DNA of 64,000 nt, taken from contig SDAL01000006.1 of the NCBI GenBank assembly GCA_004153385.1, forward strand, positions 62,001 to 126,000. The letters run 5' to 3'. Below the pieces are notes generated by a model. It did no database searches. It was not told where the DNA came from and worked only from the letters and a program-made list of their open reading frames with translations. Positions 26,635-36,031 of the stretch are shown piece after piece; the stretch's first letter is position 1; the number at the start of each line of letters is the position of its first letter. Origin of the DNA: Paracoccaceae bacterium (lineage in GTDB: Bacteria > Pseudomonadota > Alphaproteobacteria > Rhodobacterales > Rhodobacteraceae). The translations under genes were made by a program, and so were the position numbers.

Positions 26635-26853
26635 AAACGACCCTGACCTTTAACTCCGCACCACAGCCCCTGCTGGAACAAATCCCGTGTTGATCCGGCG
26701 ACATGGGGCCTTTTGCGGAAAATCAAGGCCAGTTTAGCACCCCAATTCGAAGGGTCCATGCGTTTTCACCAAGACCCCGCCGCGATATCCGGTGTATGAG
26801 GGACGCGCCACGCGCGCAAGTTCAACGTGGCCATCTTACCTCCGGAGGCCCGT

Positions 26854-27417
26854 ATGACCGTCGATCACCTGATTTCACATTACGGCCTTTGGGCGATCTT
26901 TGCGGGCTGTTTCCTTGAAGGTGAGACCGTCGCGATCACAGGCGGACTTTTTGCACACAGGCATCTGTTGGTGCTGTGGCAGGTGGCCCTGACCGCAGGC
27001 GTGGCTGCGTTCTGCAGCGACATGCTGATATTCGGGCTGGGGCGGCGGTTCCAGTCCCATGCACGGGTGCGCAAGATCATGGCCCGCGCGGCGGTTGCCG
27101 GCGTCATGACACGGATCGAGCGCAATCCGGGGCTTTTTGCCTCTGTCTTCCGGTTCATTCCGGGGATGCGGATCATCGGCCCGCTGGCGTTGGCCCAAAG
27201 CCGCCTGAAAGGGGCGGAGTTTGCCCTGCGCGCGGGCCTGTCCGCCGGACTATGGGCGGTGTTTTTCACCACGGCAGGACATGTCGTGGGCGGGTGTATC
27301 GCGCTGGTGTTCGGGCATATTCACCGCACCGAGGTATTGTTTCTTGTGCCCTTGGCGATTGCGGCCACCCTGGGCGCGTTGTTTTTGTGGCATCGCATAC
27401 GGCACGCCAAACGCTAA
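26854..27417 (+). CDS. DedA/SNARE-associated family membrane protein
   Basis: A 187-residue polytopic membrane protein. It begins HLISHYGLWAIFAGCFLEGETVAITGGLFAH, the DedA pattern with the conserved acidic residue, and has SVFRFIPGMRIIGPLALAQSRLK, matching the family FRxxPGxR-like motif. ATG 26854 has CCGGAGG upstream. DedA proteins are implicated in lipid flipping (undecaprenyl phosphate or phosphatidylethanolamine) and membrane potential; the exact substrate here is unknown. It is divergent from cardiolipin synthase over 219 bp. Confidence 0.85.
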   Translation: MTVDHLISHYGLWAIFAGCFLEGETVAITGGLFAHRHLLVLWQVALTAGVAAFCSDMLIFGLGRRFQSHARVRKIMARAAVAGVMTRIERNPGLFASVFRFIPGMRIIGPLALAQSRLKGAEFALRAGLSAGLWAVFFTTAGHVVGGCIALVFGHIHRTEVLFLVPLAIAATLGALFLWHRIRHAKR

Positions 27418-27787
27418 GACGCCACTGCGGGCGAAAATGGCGGGCGCTGTTGGACAATCTGCCATATTCAGGGGGAGCCTGCCCCATCGCCCGATCGTAT
27501 CGTGCCGAAATGCAGCGATCCCGCCGTGTCTGCCCCCCTGACGATAGTCAGGCCGCGATGCGACACAGGGCGCGCGGGTCCCCCCGCACCGGCCGAACAC
27601 GCAGCAAACGATGGCATCTTCAGGGCCCGATCCGTGCGTGACGCGGGGGTATCTGTGGTTGAGCGCAGGCTGCACGATGCGGTGACCGCCCCGCCATAAG
27701 CAGACGCAGGCGGCTTGCGTTTATCGGTCCCGCAGGGTTTTATACAGCGTAGAACCGCGCCCGTTATTAAAAGGTGGAGCCCCGCCC
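27418..27787. other. Gene-free stretch after the DedA gene
   Basis: About 370 bases without a supported gene. It carries the promoter of the secreted protein gene at its right end; no terminator with a clear T-tract was found. Confidence 0.45.
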
Positions 27788-28312
27788 ATGCGCCCTTATC
27801 TGGCTGCCATATTCCTTGTGGCCCTGTCGCTGCCAGCCGCCGCGCAAAGGGCACAGTTCCTTGACGACCGCTCCAGCGCGCAGCAGGTGGTGGCGTCCTA
27901 TTTCAACGCGCTCCAGATGCGGCAATTCGCGCGCGCCTACAGCTATCGCCTGCGCGCGGTTGCGGATGTCGGACAGGATGAGCTGGACCGGACCTATGCG
28001 GCCTTCCGCGCCGATATGCAGCCGGTCACGGATCTGCGCTACCGCCTTGGCGAGGGGTTCGGCGATGCGGGCGCGGGCACCTATATGACCGCGTTTGCGG
28101 TTGTGACGCAGGCCACATATCCCGATGGCAGCATCACCGTTGAAAGCGGTTGTATTCTGGTCAAACAGGTGTCGCCAGATGCGCAGGACCTTGTGCCGTT
28201 CCAGCCTATCCGTATCGCGCAAATCACGATGCACACCACACACGACCGTTTCAACGATGCCAAGATGGCGCCGTGCCGGAACACGACACCCGACCAAGGC
28301 GGATCGCCCTAG
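27788..28312 (+). CDS. Unknown secreted protein, possible NTF2-like fold
   Basis: A 174-residue protein I do not recognise by family. It has a clear signal peptide (MRPYLAAIFLVALSLPAAAQ), so it should be periplasmic. The mature part begins with SSAQQVVASYFNALQMRQFARAYSY, a helix pattern seen in NTF2-like/DUF4864-type proteins, then short beta strands. Two cysteines (ESGCILV and the C-terminal APCRN) could form a disulfide. Start ATG 27788; the preceding AAAGGTGGA is an acceptable ribosome site. It stands alone, with no operon partners. Confidence 0.65.
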   Translation: MRPYLAAIFLVALSLPAAAQRAQFLDDRSSAQQVVASYFNALQMRQFARAYSYRLRAVADVGQDELDRTYAAFRADMQPVTDLRYRLGEGFGDAGAGTYMTAFAVVTQATYPDGSITVESGCILVKQVSPDAQDLVPFQPIRIAQITMHTTHDRFNDAKMAPCRNTTPDQGGSP

Positions 28313-28900
28313 TCGTGTGATCCCCGCGCAGACCGCCCGACAAGGCCGCGCGGCGGCAACCGCAGGCGCGGGCGATCACGTGACCAGGGCGACCCATGCC
28401 ACACATATCGATCACTTGTGGCAAACGCGCGTGGACACACGGAGCCGGCACTCCCCCCAAGACCCTGCCAATCCCTGTCACCGCGCCGGCCACGGGCCTG
28501 CCCCAGCGCGCGGCAAATATACGTGCTGCGGCCACACCATCCGCAGGGGAGAGAGCCGATTTACAATAAAAACCACCCATTCCGCACGCATCGCGCCTGA
28601 GGCCACAGGCGTCATCGCGCAGACCCGTCGTTTCTTTAGGTGCGAGTATGGCGCACATATCTGTCGAAAACGATCAACAGACCCCGCCACAGACGTTTTG
28701 GCCGTGGGGTTCGCCGCCTCCATTCAAATGGATTTTTATTTCGACATTCGGCAAGATAATAGAAGTAACATATTATGATAAAATGGTGATCATCATAAAA
28801 GATATTCGATATAATCAGCTGATTTAATATATATCCATCGCAACCGCGCAAACCCCACACCGGACATTCCGGCATGGGGTCTGAATTAATATCCGGTGAC
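28313..28900. other. Gene-free stretch ending in an AT-rich island
   Basis: About 590 bases without a supported gene. The left part is GC-rich; from about 28730 to 28850 the sequence turns strongly AT-rich, then a hairpin (28853-28879) precedes the end of the Hint gene. Confidence 0.5.
28853..28879 (-). terminator. Hairpin after the Hint-domain gene
   Basis: CCCCACACCGG, loop ACATT, CCGGCATGGGG: an imperfect 11-bp stem (9 matches) 22 nt after the stop on the minus strand, followed by only three T. A possible terminator. Confidence 0.45.
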
Positions 28901-29950
28901 TTACATCACAAGGTATCTATTATGTTTTGCATGACGCGTGGCCAAAGCGCGCCCTTTACGCCCCGAAACCAGCGCACGTGCGCCAATGGCCTGATAATCG
29001 GCGTCCTGCAACTCCGGGAACAGATTAAAAATCTCTGCGCGGGCGGATTTGCTGATGGTTTTCAAGGCTTCGGCACCGGTATAAAGCGATTCCGTTTCCG
29101 CGCCGTTGGACAGCACGATCTCGTGCTGGGCAAACAGCACGTGGTAGTATTCCACACCCGCGTCCGAGACATCCATGATATCCACGCCGTTCACCTGCAA
29201 CAGTTGCTTGGCGGCGACCAGAACTTCTTGCGTGCCAAACATCTTCTGCGCAATCTTGGAGCGCACCAGAACACGGTGCTGCGGCGAGACGACCAGATCC
29301 GCAGACGGCACCCCGTCACCCAGCGCACCTTTTGCGATACAGATCGGGCGCAGATGCGGGCTGGCCTGCAGCTGACGGGCCGAGATGGCGCGGCTGCCGA
29401 TCCAGCTGATAGGTTGCAAGCCCCTGTCCTTGGTCTGGACCATGTCGCCCGCCTTCAATTCCTCGATCGGGCGGGGCCCCGTATCTGTTTGCAGCATCGT
29501 GCCACGCGCGAAACACACCGGCGCATTTGTCGTGAAATTGAAACCGGCTTCCTGCGTGGAAATCGTGGCGACCAAAGACCCGGTCAACACCGGCAGATCA
29601 CCATTCGGGAAAATGACATACTGCTGCGACGGGGTGGTGTTGGACTGCGCGATAATGAACGGGCGCGAGCTGCCAAGCAGGGGTGTCAGCGTGCCTGTAC
29701 CAACTAACGTCAGATCGGTCACCCGAGTTGAGCCAATTGCAGGATCGCGGGTCATGGTAAAGGCTTCGCCCACCCGCAAAATATTATCATCACCGTTTTT
29801 GCTCAGCGAGATCTTCTGCCTGAAATTAGTCGTTTGGCTTGTCGTTAAGATACCGAGGTTAGCGATATCCAGACTGGCATCATTCAGACCAAGGCCAAGA
29901 ACTGTTCCGGTATTGCGGAAGTAGTCAACGTCGTTGTCAGAGATGGACAT
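28901..29950 (-). CDS. Hint_2 (Hedgehog/intein-type) domain protein
   Basis: A 349-residue protein with two parts. Residues 1-143 are a beta-rich Asp/Asn/Thr-rich domain I do not recognise. Residues 145-345 are a Hint_2-type self-cleaving fold starting at Cys146 in VCFARGTMLQTDTGPRPIEEL, with GLQPISWIGSR, the SPQHRVLV block (His225), EVLVAAKQLL and YYHVLFAQHEIVLSNG. ATG 29950 follows AAGGGGGA. No classical signal peptide is seen; in Rhodobacterales such proteins are often exported by type I systems, but no transporter is nearby. The gene is flanked by AT-rich DNA on both sides. Function unknown; autocatalytic cleavage or linkage is only inferred. Confidence 0.85.
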   Translation of the reverse strand: MSISDNDVDYFRNTGTVLGLGLNDASLDIANLGILTTSQTTNFRQKISLSKNGDDNILRVGEAFTMTRDPAIGSTRVTDLTLVGTGTLTPLLGSSRPFIIAQSNTTPSQQYVIFPNGDLPVLTGSLVATISTQEAGFNFTTNAPVCFARGTMLQTDTGPRPIEELKAGDMVQTKDRGLQPISWIGSRAISARQLQASPHLRPICIAKGALGDGVPSADLVVSPQHRVLVRSKIAQKMFGTQEVLVAAKQLLQVNGVDIMDVSDAGVEYYHVLFAQHEIVLSNGAETESLYTGAEALKTISKSARAEIFNLFPELQDADYQAIGARALVSGRKGRALATRHAKHNRYLVM

Positions 29951-30531
29951 ACCAAAAATCCCCCTTGAAATATGGGCATAGTTTTTTAACGGCACAAAAT
30001 GCCGGCGATAGATGTTAAAAGGGAATTGGATATAGCATCCATCCCAACAGACGCGCCGCATCAGGCGCAATTCGAGGACAGTTCAGAAGCTGATTCATTT
30101 CCAGTTTCTGGTTAAAAACGATACGCAATATTAATTATTAAAACAATATTAATTTATTATAATTTTTGCATATTTTTTTATAGTATTGATTTCAAGTATT
30201 TAATTTATTCATATACGTATATTTTCGGCGTTATTAAAAATAATTGCCACACACGCAATTAAACAACATTATATTATAAACATTCAACTTTTTTCCAAAG
30301 CAGGCCGCAGCATCCATGCGCACCGCCGCGTAGATAACCAGATCTATGGATCAGTTTTATCCCGATACATCCGTCGGCGTTCCACACCGGTGTCCCGCAT
30401 CATCCCCGCCGCCGGCAAGGGGCGCGAAAATCCCTTATCGCGCAGGGCGCGGCTCTGGTCAGGACGGGCGGGCTGAAGTAGGAAGCACCACGCCTGCTGC
30501 CACACGATGCCCCCTTGAAAAGGATGCCGCC
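29951..30531. other. AT-rich upstream region of the Hint gene
   Basis: About 580 bases without a gene. From about 30110 to 30300 the sequence is extremely AT-rich, in sharp contrast to the window. It holds two copies of AATATTAATT (30127-30136, 30145-30154), 18 bp apart. The right part is the upstream region of the pyridoxal kinase gene. Confidence 0.6.
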
Positions 30532-31383
30532 ATGCCGCCGTTTGTCATTTCGATCCAAAGTCAGGTCGTCTACGGCCATGTCGGCAATTCGGCGGCGCTG
30601 TTTCCGATGCAGGCCGCAGGGCTGGAAGTAGCGATGATCCCGACCGTGGTGTTTTCCAACACGCCCGATTATCCCACGCTGCGCGGCCGTGCCCTGCCCG
30701 ATGATTTCTTCGCCGATCTGCTGCTCGGCGCGACGGAGCGCGCACTGGCGCGCAAAGCACAGTTCATCATGTCAGGCTATATCGGGTCCGTCGGGGTTGC
30801 GCGCCAGACCGCGCGGTTCATCGCGCAGGCCAAGGCGGAAAACCCCGATCTGGTCTATCTTTGTGATCCGGTCCTGGGCGACACCAAACCCGGCCTTTAT
30901 GTGCCAGCCGAAATTGCGCGCGTGATGCAAGACGAGCTGCTGCCGCTTGCCGATATCGCCACACCGAACCCGTTCGAGCTGGAATGGTTGACAGGCCATA
31001 CCATCACATCAATGGCCGATCTGGCGCGCGCCTATCGCGATTTGGGTCTTGGCCACGGGGCGCAGCTGATCGCGACCGGTTGCAGCCTGAGCGATACCCC
31101 CGCAGGCCAGATCGAAAGCGTGGTGATGACCCCCGACACCACAACCCGCCACCCCACGCCACACCTGCCGATGGCCAAGGCGGGCACAGGCGATCTGTTC
31201 GCGGCGCTTGTGATCACAGCCCTTGCACATGCCAGACCCTTGGCCAAGGCCGTGGATTTCGCCCAGACCCTGACCGGTCGCGCGCTTGCCCATGCCGAGC
31301 ATCTGGGCCGCGACGAGGTTGTGCTCAGCGAGCCGGGCTTTCGCGCGCAGCTTCTGGCCTTGGGCCGCGACACTGCACAGTAG
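30532..31383 (+). CDS. pdxY: Pyridoxal kinase
   Basis: A 283-residue ribokinase-superfamily enzyme that phosphorylates pyridoxal to pyridoxal 5'-phosphate. It begins FVISIQSQVVYGHVGNSAALFPMQAAGLEV, the PdxY/PdxK opening. It has YLCDPVLGD and TPNPFELEWLTG in the middle, and the catalytic KAGTGDLFAALV (Asp) near the C-terminus. ATG 30532 follows AAAAGGA; an in-frame reading from 30346 adds a non-conserved leader. It stands alone, converging on a LysR gene. Confidence 0.92.
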   Translation: MPPFVISIQSQVVYGHVGNSAALFPMQAAGLEVAMIPTVVFSNTPDYPTLRGRALPDDFFADLLLGATERALARKAQFIMSGYIGSVGVARQTARFIAQAKAENPDLVYLCDPVLGDTKPGLYVPAEIARVMQDELLPLADIATPNPFELEWLTGHTITSMADLARAYRDLGLGHGAQLIATGCSLSDTPAGQIESVVMTPDTTTRHPTPHLPMAKAGTGDLFAALVITALAHARPLAKAVDFAQTLTGRALAHAEHLGRDEVVLSEPGFRAQLLALGRDTAQ

Positions 31384-31427
31384 CGCGCGATCCAAAGGCC
31401 CGCCGCCCGGTGCGCACAGCCGGTTGC

Positions 31428-32396
31428 CTACTGCCCCTCTACGCCCGGATCGTCCCTGCACAAATCGGGGCGCGTGACGGGGGGCAGGTTCAGCCGTGCG
31501 GCATGTGCCCTGATCTTGGCGATCAGATCCACGATGGTTGCATCGCCAAGCCGCTCTGCCAGCACATAAATCCCCAGCGGCCATGGCGCGGGCGCATCTT
31601 GCGCGCACATCTGCACCGCACGCAGCCCTTGCGCCACGAAATAGGGCGTCAGGATCTGGTTATGGATCACCACCCCGCGGCGCCGTCTGGCAAATTCGAT
31701 ACAATCGTCAAGGATGCTGGACGTGAAATGATGACGATGCTCGAAGAGCAGATAGGCCGAGGCGCCCGCGTCTTGTCCAAACAGCTGTTTCTGGCGTGAT
31801 TCCGGCGGAAAGGCGATGGTCGTCGGATGGCCCAGAACCGCGGCCAGCGTCTGCGGCCCCTCCAGCAGCGGATGGCCTGCGTGCACGAAATAGGTGTCAT
31901 GCGTCATGCACAGCGGGAAAAACCGCACCGCGTCCTTGTGCAGCAGCGTTTCGGCCTCGTGGCCGATAAACAGCGCCGTGTCCCCTGCCAGAAGCTGGTC
32001 CATGCAGCGCATCGCATTGCCAAGGCTGACGTTGACGGGCGCGTTCGGGTGCATCTCGCCATGGTCGAACAATAGATCGCGCAGAAACAGGAGCCAGACC
32101 GAATAACCGGTGCCGATGCTGATGCCGTGTTCGTCGGCCGCGCGCTGGCGTTCCACCCGTTCCAGCGCATTGGAATAGACCCGCCGCATCAGCACCGCAC
32201 TTTGATACAGCGTCTCGCCGCAGTCTGTCATGCGCACCCCGCGCGCGCTGCGCGTGACCAGCACCGCACCCAGCTGCGCCTCCAGCTTCTTGAGGTTATG
32301 GGTCAGCGCGGGCTGCGAGATATTGAGCACCTCCGCCGCCTTCAGGATCGAGCCCGCCTCGACAATGGCAAGGAACTGTTCAAGCAGCTTATTCAT
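31428..32396 (-). CDS. LysR-family transcriptional regulator
   Basis: A 322-residue regulator. The N-terminal winged helix-turn-helix reads MNKLLEQFLAIVEAGSILKAAEVLNISQPALTHNLKKLEAQLG, followed by a periplasmic-binding-protein-like effector domain. It is divergent from the sugar ABC operon starting at 32608; the 211-bp gap contains AT-rich dyad sequence near 32405-32450 (ATAGATTAAATTTATA) suited to LysR binding. It probably activates the operon in response to its substrate (inference). Confidence 0.9.
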   Translation of the reverse strand: MNKLLEQFLAIVEAGSILKAAEVLNISQPALTHNLKKLEAQLGAVLVTRSARGVRMTDCGETLYQSAVLMRRVYSNALERVERQRAADEHGISIGTGYSVWLLFLRDLLFDHGEMHPNAPVNVSLGNAMRCMDQLLAGDTALFIGHEAETLLHKDAVRFFPLCMTHDTYFVHAGHPLLEGPQTLAAVLGHPTTIAFPPESRQKQLFGQDAGASAYLLFEHRHHFTSSILDDCIEFARRRRGVVIHNQILTPYFVAQGLRAVQMCAQDAPAPWPLGIYVLAERLGDATIVDLIAKIRAHAARLNLPPVTRPDLCRDDPGVEGQ

Positions 32397-32607
32397 AGCC
32401 GCGATTATATAGATTAAATTTATACCTCGCGCAATAATTTGTATTATAACTTTTGCGTCCCACGGTGCTAGCCTGCCCTCAAGGCCCGTTTCATGGGCGC
32501 GTCCGGCCCGGGGAGGGGCTGGCGCGGGAACGGATCCGGACATAACCGGCCCGACCAGACTTGCGCGGAGGGCAAGCGGGCTGCGTTGCATAGGGGAGGA
32601 GACACGC

Positions 32608-33894
32608 ATGACGTGCAATTCGATCACGCGCCGGCAGTTCGCACTGCAGGCCGCAGGGCTTGTGGCGGCCAGCACAGCCGCGCTGCCTGCATGGGCCGCC
32701 GCACAGACCGAAATCCGGATGCTGTGGTGGGGGGCCGAAGACCGCGCCCGCCGCACCAACGAAGCGGTCGCCCTGTTCGAGCAGGCCTATCCCGATACAT
32801 CGGTGGGCACCGAATATATGGGCTGGGATGATTACTGGACCCGTCTTGCCACGCAGGTCGCAGGCGGCAACGCGCCCGATCTGATGCAGATGGATTACCG
32901 CTATATGTTCGAATACGCCGGACGCGGCGCGATCATGCCGCTGGACCAGTTTCTGGGCAAGGAACTGAAGATCGAGGATTTCGGCGCGGTCAACCTGCAA
33001 TCATGTTCGGTTGACGGCAAGCTATACGGGGCCAATGTCGGCGTGAACGCCTTCGGCACAATCAACGATCCCGCCCTGTGGCAACAGGCAGGCCTTGCGC
33101 CCCCCGGCGCAGGTATGGACTGGGACAGCTTTACCCAGGCGTGCATGGATTTCACCAAATCCGCCCCGAGCGGCATTTCCGCCACCGCCGATGCCAGCGG
33201 CAGCGAGAACCTGTTCGAAATCTGGCTGCGCCAGCGTGGCCGCACGCTTTATACCGACGCGGGCGAGCTGGGCTATGGTCCCGAAGATGCAGCCCAGTGG
33301 TTTGCCTATTGGGCTGACATGCGCGAAGCCGGTGCCTGTGTGCGCCCCGATGTGCAGGCGCTTTACAAAAATACGATCGAAACCTCGCCGCTGGTCACCA
33401 AAAAAGCCGCGAGCGATTTTGCGTGGTCCAACCAGTTCGTGGGCTATCAGGGGCTGTATCAGGCCCCGCTGACCATCACGCCTGCGCCGGAACTGTCAGG
33501 TGGGCCGTCGGGCCAGTATCTTAAACCCTCGCAGATGTTGTCGATCTCGGCGCGCTCCAAACATCCCGAAGTTGCCGCCGAACTGGCCAATTTTCTGGTG
33601 CGCGATCCACGCGGGGCGCTGATTTTGGGGGTCGAACGCGGGGTGCCTGCCGCGCAGGAAATCCGCGACAAGCTGCGCCCGACGCTGGATCCGTCCAGCG
33701 CGCAGGTGGTGGAGTTCATCTCCCAGATCGGGACCGATGCGGGGCCTTTGCCGCCCGCCCCGCCCCAAGGCGCGGGCGAAAACAACACCACCCTGATGCG
33801 GATCTCCCAAGAGGTCGGCTTTGGCGCGCGCAGCCCCGAAGAGGCGGGCGAAAAACTGGTGAAAGACGCCACACGCAATATCGCGCGGGGCTAG
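32608..33894 (+). CDS. Extracellular sugar-binding protein (SBP_bac_1, Tat-exported)
   Basis: A 428-residue periplasmic binding protein. The leader has a twin-arginine motif (TRRQFALQAAG) and ends ALPAWA, so export by the Tat system is likely. The mature protein opens with TEIRMLWWGAEDRARRTNEAVALFEQAYPDT, and GNAPDLMQMDYRYMFEYAGRG is typical of family 1. ATG 32608 stands behind GGGGAGGAGAC. It is the first gene of the operon opposite LysR. The sugar is not identifiable. Confidence 0.92.
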   Translation: MTCNSITRRQFALQAAGLVAASTAALPAWAAAQTEIRMLWWGAEDRARRTNEAVALFEQAYPDTSVGTEYMGWDDYWTRLATQVAGGNAPDLMQMDYRYMFEYAGRGAIMPLDQFLGKELKIEDFGAVNLQSCSVDGKLYGANVGVNAFGTINDPALWQQAGLAPPGAGMDWDSFTQACMDFTKSAPSGISATADASGSENLFEIWLRQRGRTLYTDAGELGYGPEDAAQWFAYWADMREAGACVRPDVQALYKNTIETSPLVTKKAASDFAWSNQFVGYQGLYQAPLTITPAPELSGGPSGQYLKPSQMLSISARSKHPEVAAELANFLVRDPRGALILGVERGVPAAQEIRDKLRPTLDPSSAQVVEFISQIGTDAGPLPPAPPQGAGENNTTLMRISQEVGFGARSPEEAGEKLVKDATRNIARG

Positions 33895-33897
33895 GAC

Positions 33898-34944
33898 ATG
33901 GCCGAGATCCACGCCATCAATGCACCCCGCCCTGCGGGGCAAACGGGCACGGGGGCGGCGGCCTCCGGTCCGGATCGGCAGTCGGGGGCGGGTGCGGGGC
34001 AGATGCATGGCGCCCCGCCCCACGCCACACCCACCCCGCCGCCTGCAAGTGATGCCGCCCCGCGCGGGTTCTGGGCACGCAACGGGGCGGGATACATGTT
34101 TCTGGCCCCGTGGCTGATCGGGTTTTTCTGCCTGACACTGGGGCCGGCGCTTGGCTCGCTGTATCTGTCGTTCACCAATTTCGACCTGCTGCAAAGCCCG
34201 GATTTCATCGGCGCGCAAAACTACGTGCGCATGGTCACCGAAGACGAGAAATTTGCCGCCGCGATGAAGGTCACACTGATCTATGTGGTGTTGTCGGTGC
34301 CGCTGAAGCTGATGTTTGCGCTGGGGGTGGCGATGCTGCTCAACCACGGGCTGCGGGGATTGGGCGTGTACCGCGCGATCTTCTATCTGCCCTCGCTTCT
34401 GGGGGCATCGGTTGCAATCGCGGTGCTGTGGCGCCAGCTGTTTGCAGCCAACGGTCTGGTCAATGCGGTGCTGGCCAACTTCGGCATCGAGGGGCCAAGC
34501 TGGATTTCGAACCCGAATTACTCGCTTTATACGCTGGTGATCTTGTCGGTCTGGCAGTTCGGCTCGCCGATGATCATCTTTCTGGCGGGGCTCAGACAGG
34601 TGCCCGCAGACATGTACGAGGCCGCAAGCCTTGACGGGGCCTCTGCATGGCGCCAGTTCTACCGCATCACGCTGCCGCTGTTATCGCCGGTGATCTTTTT
34701 CAACATGGTGATCCAGACGATCGAGGCATTCAAGGCCTTTACCCCTGCATTTATCGTGTCGGGCGGCACCGGCGGGCCGATCAACTCCACCCTGTTTTAT
34801 ACGCTTTACCTTTATCAGGAGGCGTTCGGTTATTTCCGCATGGGCTATGCCTCGGCGCTGGCATGGGTGCTGGTGGTGATCATCGCGATTTTCACCGCAC
34901 TGTCTTTCCTTTCCACACGGTATTGGGTGCATTACGATGACTGA
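33898..34944 (+). CDS. Sugar ABC transporter permease (MalF/UgpA type) with N-terminal extension
   Basis: A 348-residue BPD_transp_1 permease. The membrane core starts near residue 62 (GYMFLAPWLIGFFCLTLGPALGSLYLSF), and the EAA loop reads DMYEAASLDGASAWRQFYRITLPLL. The first 60 residues are a low-complexity Pro/Gly/Ala/His segment not expected in this family. An internal ATG at 34003 behind a GGGG-rich stretch could be the true start, giving a more ordinary length. It begins 4 nt after the binding-protein stop and overlaps the partner permease by 8 nt. Confidence 0.9.
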   Translation: MAEIHAINAPRPAGQTGTGAAASGPDRQSGAGAGQMHGAPPHATPTPPPASDAAPRGFWARNGAGYMFLAPWLIGFFCLTLGPALGSLYLSFTNFDLLQSPDFIGAQNYVRMVTEDEKFAAAMKVTLIYVVLSVPLKLMFALGVAMLLNHGLRGLGVYRAIFYLPSLLGASVAIAVLWRQLFAANGLVNAVLANFGIEGPSWISNPNYSLYTLVILSVWQFGSPMIIFLAGLRQVPADMYEAASLDGASAWRQFYRITLPLLSPVIFFNMVIQTIEAFKAFTPAFIVSGGTGGPINSTLFYTLYLYQEAFGYFRMGYASALAWVLVVIIAIFTALSFLSTRYWVHYDD

Positions 34945-35800
34945 TCCGATCACCCGCGCCAATGCGCGCAGCTGGCACCGGACGGGCGCCCGCCATCTGG
35001 TACTGATAGGCATGTCGTTTGTCATGCTCTACCCGATCTTGTGGATGTTGTCGGGATCGGTGCGCCCCGCGCAGGAGCTGTTTGGCGGCGATGGCGGGCT
35101 GATCCCGTCGCAGGTCACGCTTGAGGCCTATCACGATGGCTGGTTCGGGCTGAAGGTCAGCTTTGGCCAGTTCTTCCTCAACTCGCTGTTCATCTCGGTG
35201 GTGGCAACAATCGGCAATGTGCTGGCGGCATCGCTTGCGGCATTCGCATTTGCGCGGCTGGAATTTGCCGGCAAGCGGATCTGGTTTGCGCTGATGCTGG
35301 GCACGTTGATGCTGCCCTATCATGTGACGTTGATCCCGCAGTATGTGCTGTTTCAACAGCTGGGATGGGTGAACACATGGCTGCCGCTGATCGTGCCGAA
35401 ATATTTCGCGGTGGATGCGTTTTTCATCTTTCTGATGGTGCAGTTTTTCCGTGGTATCCCGCGCGAGCTGGACGAGGCGGCGATGATGGACGGCTGCAGC
35501 GCATGGCGGATCTATGCCAAGGTGATCTTGCCGTTGTCGATGCCGGTGCTGGCCACCGCGGCCATCTTCTCGTTCATCTGGACATGGGAGGATTTCTTCG
35601 GCCCCCTGATCTATATCAGCGATATGGGCAAATATACCGTGCAGCTGGCGCTGAGATCGTTTGTGGATTCGTCCGGTTCATCCAGCTGGAACGCGCTGTT
35701 TGCAATGTCCATCCTGTCACTGATCCCGATCTTTGTGCTGTTTTTGGTCTTCCAGCGCCTGCTGGTGGAAGGGATCGCGACCACCGGCATGAAACGCTGA
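34937..35800 (+). CDS. Sugar ABC transporter permease (MalG type)
   Basis: A 287-residue BPD_transp_1 permease with six apparent helices and the EAA loop ELDEAAMMDGCSAWRIYAKVILPLSMPVLAT. The start at 34937 overlaps the end of the preceding permease gene, so translation is coupled. Together they form the channel served by the binding protein upstream and the ATPase downstream. Confidence 0.92.
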   Translation: MTDPITRANARSWHRTGARHLVLIGMSFVMLYPILWMLSGSVRPAQELFGGDGGLIPSQVTLEAYHDGWFGLKVSFGQFFLNSLFISVVATIGNVLAASLAAFAFARLEFAGKRIWFALMLGTLMLPYHVTLIPQYVLFQQLGWVNTWLPLIVPKYFAVDAFFIFLMVQFFRGIPRELDEAAMMDGCSAWRIYAKVILPLSMPVLATAAIFSFIWTWEDFFGPLIYISDMGKYTVQLALRSFVDSSGSSSWNALFAMSILSLIPIFVLFLVFQRLLVEGIATTGMKR

Positions 35801-36031
35801 CACGCCCGAGGCGGGCGGGCGGGGGGCATGGCCAGTATCGCAAGCCCCCGGCCCGCCACAACACACCCTAGATAGACGCACGGGCCCTGACGGCACGCAG
35901 CGCACGGCCAGACCCCGGCCCCTGATCCCAAGGCACCCCCCCAGCCCCCCGCGCGGCGCATATCGGGGGTGAACGGGGGGGGGCGCACACGGCCCACGCG
36001 ACGCGCCCGAAGACCCCGCATGAGGAGAGAC

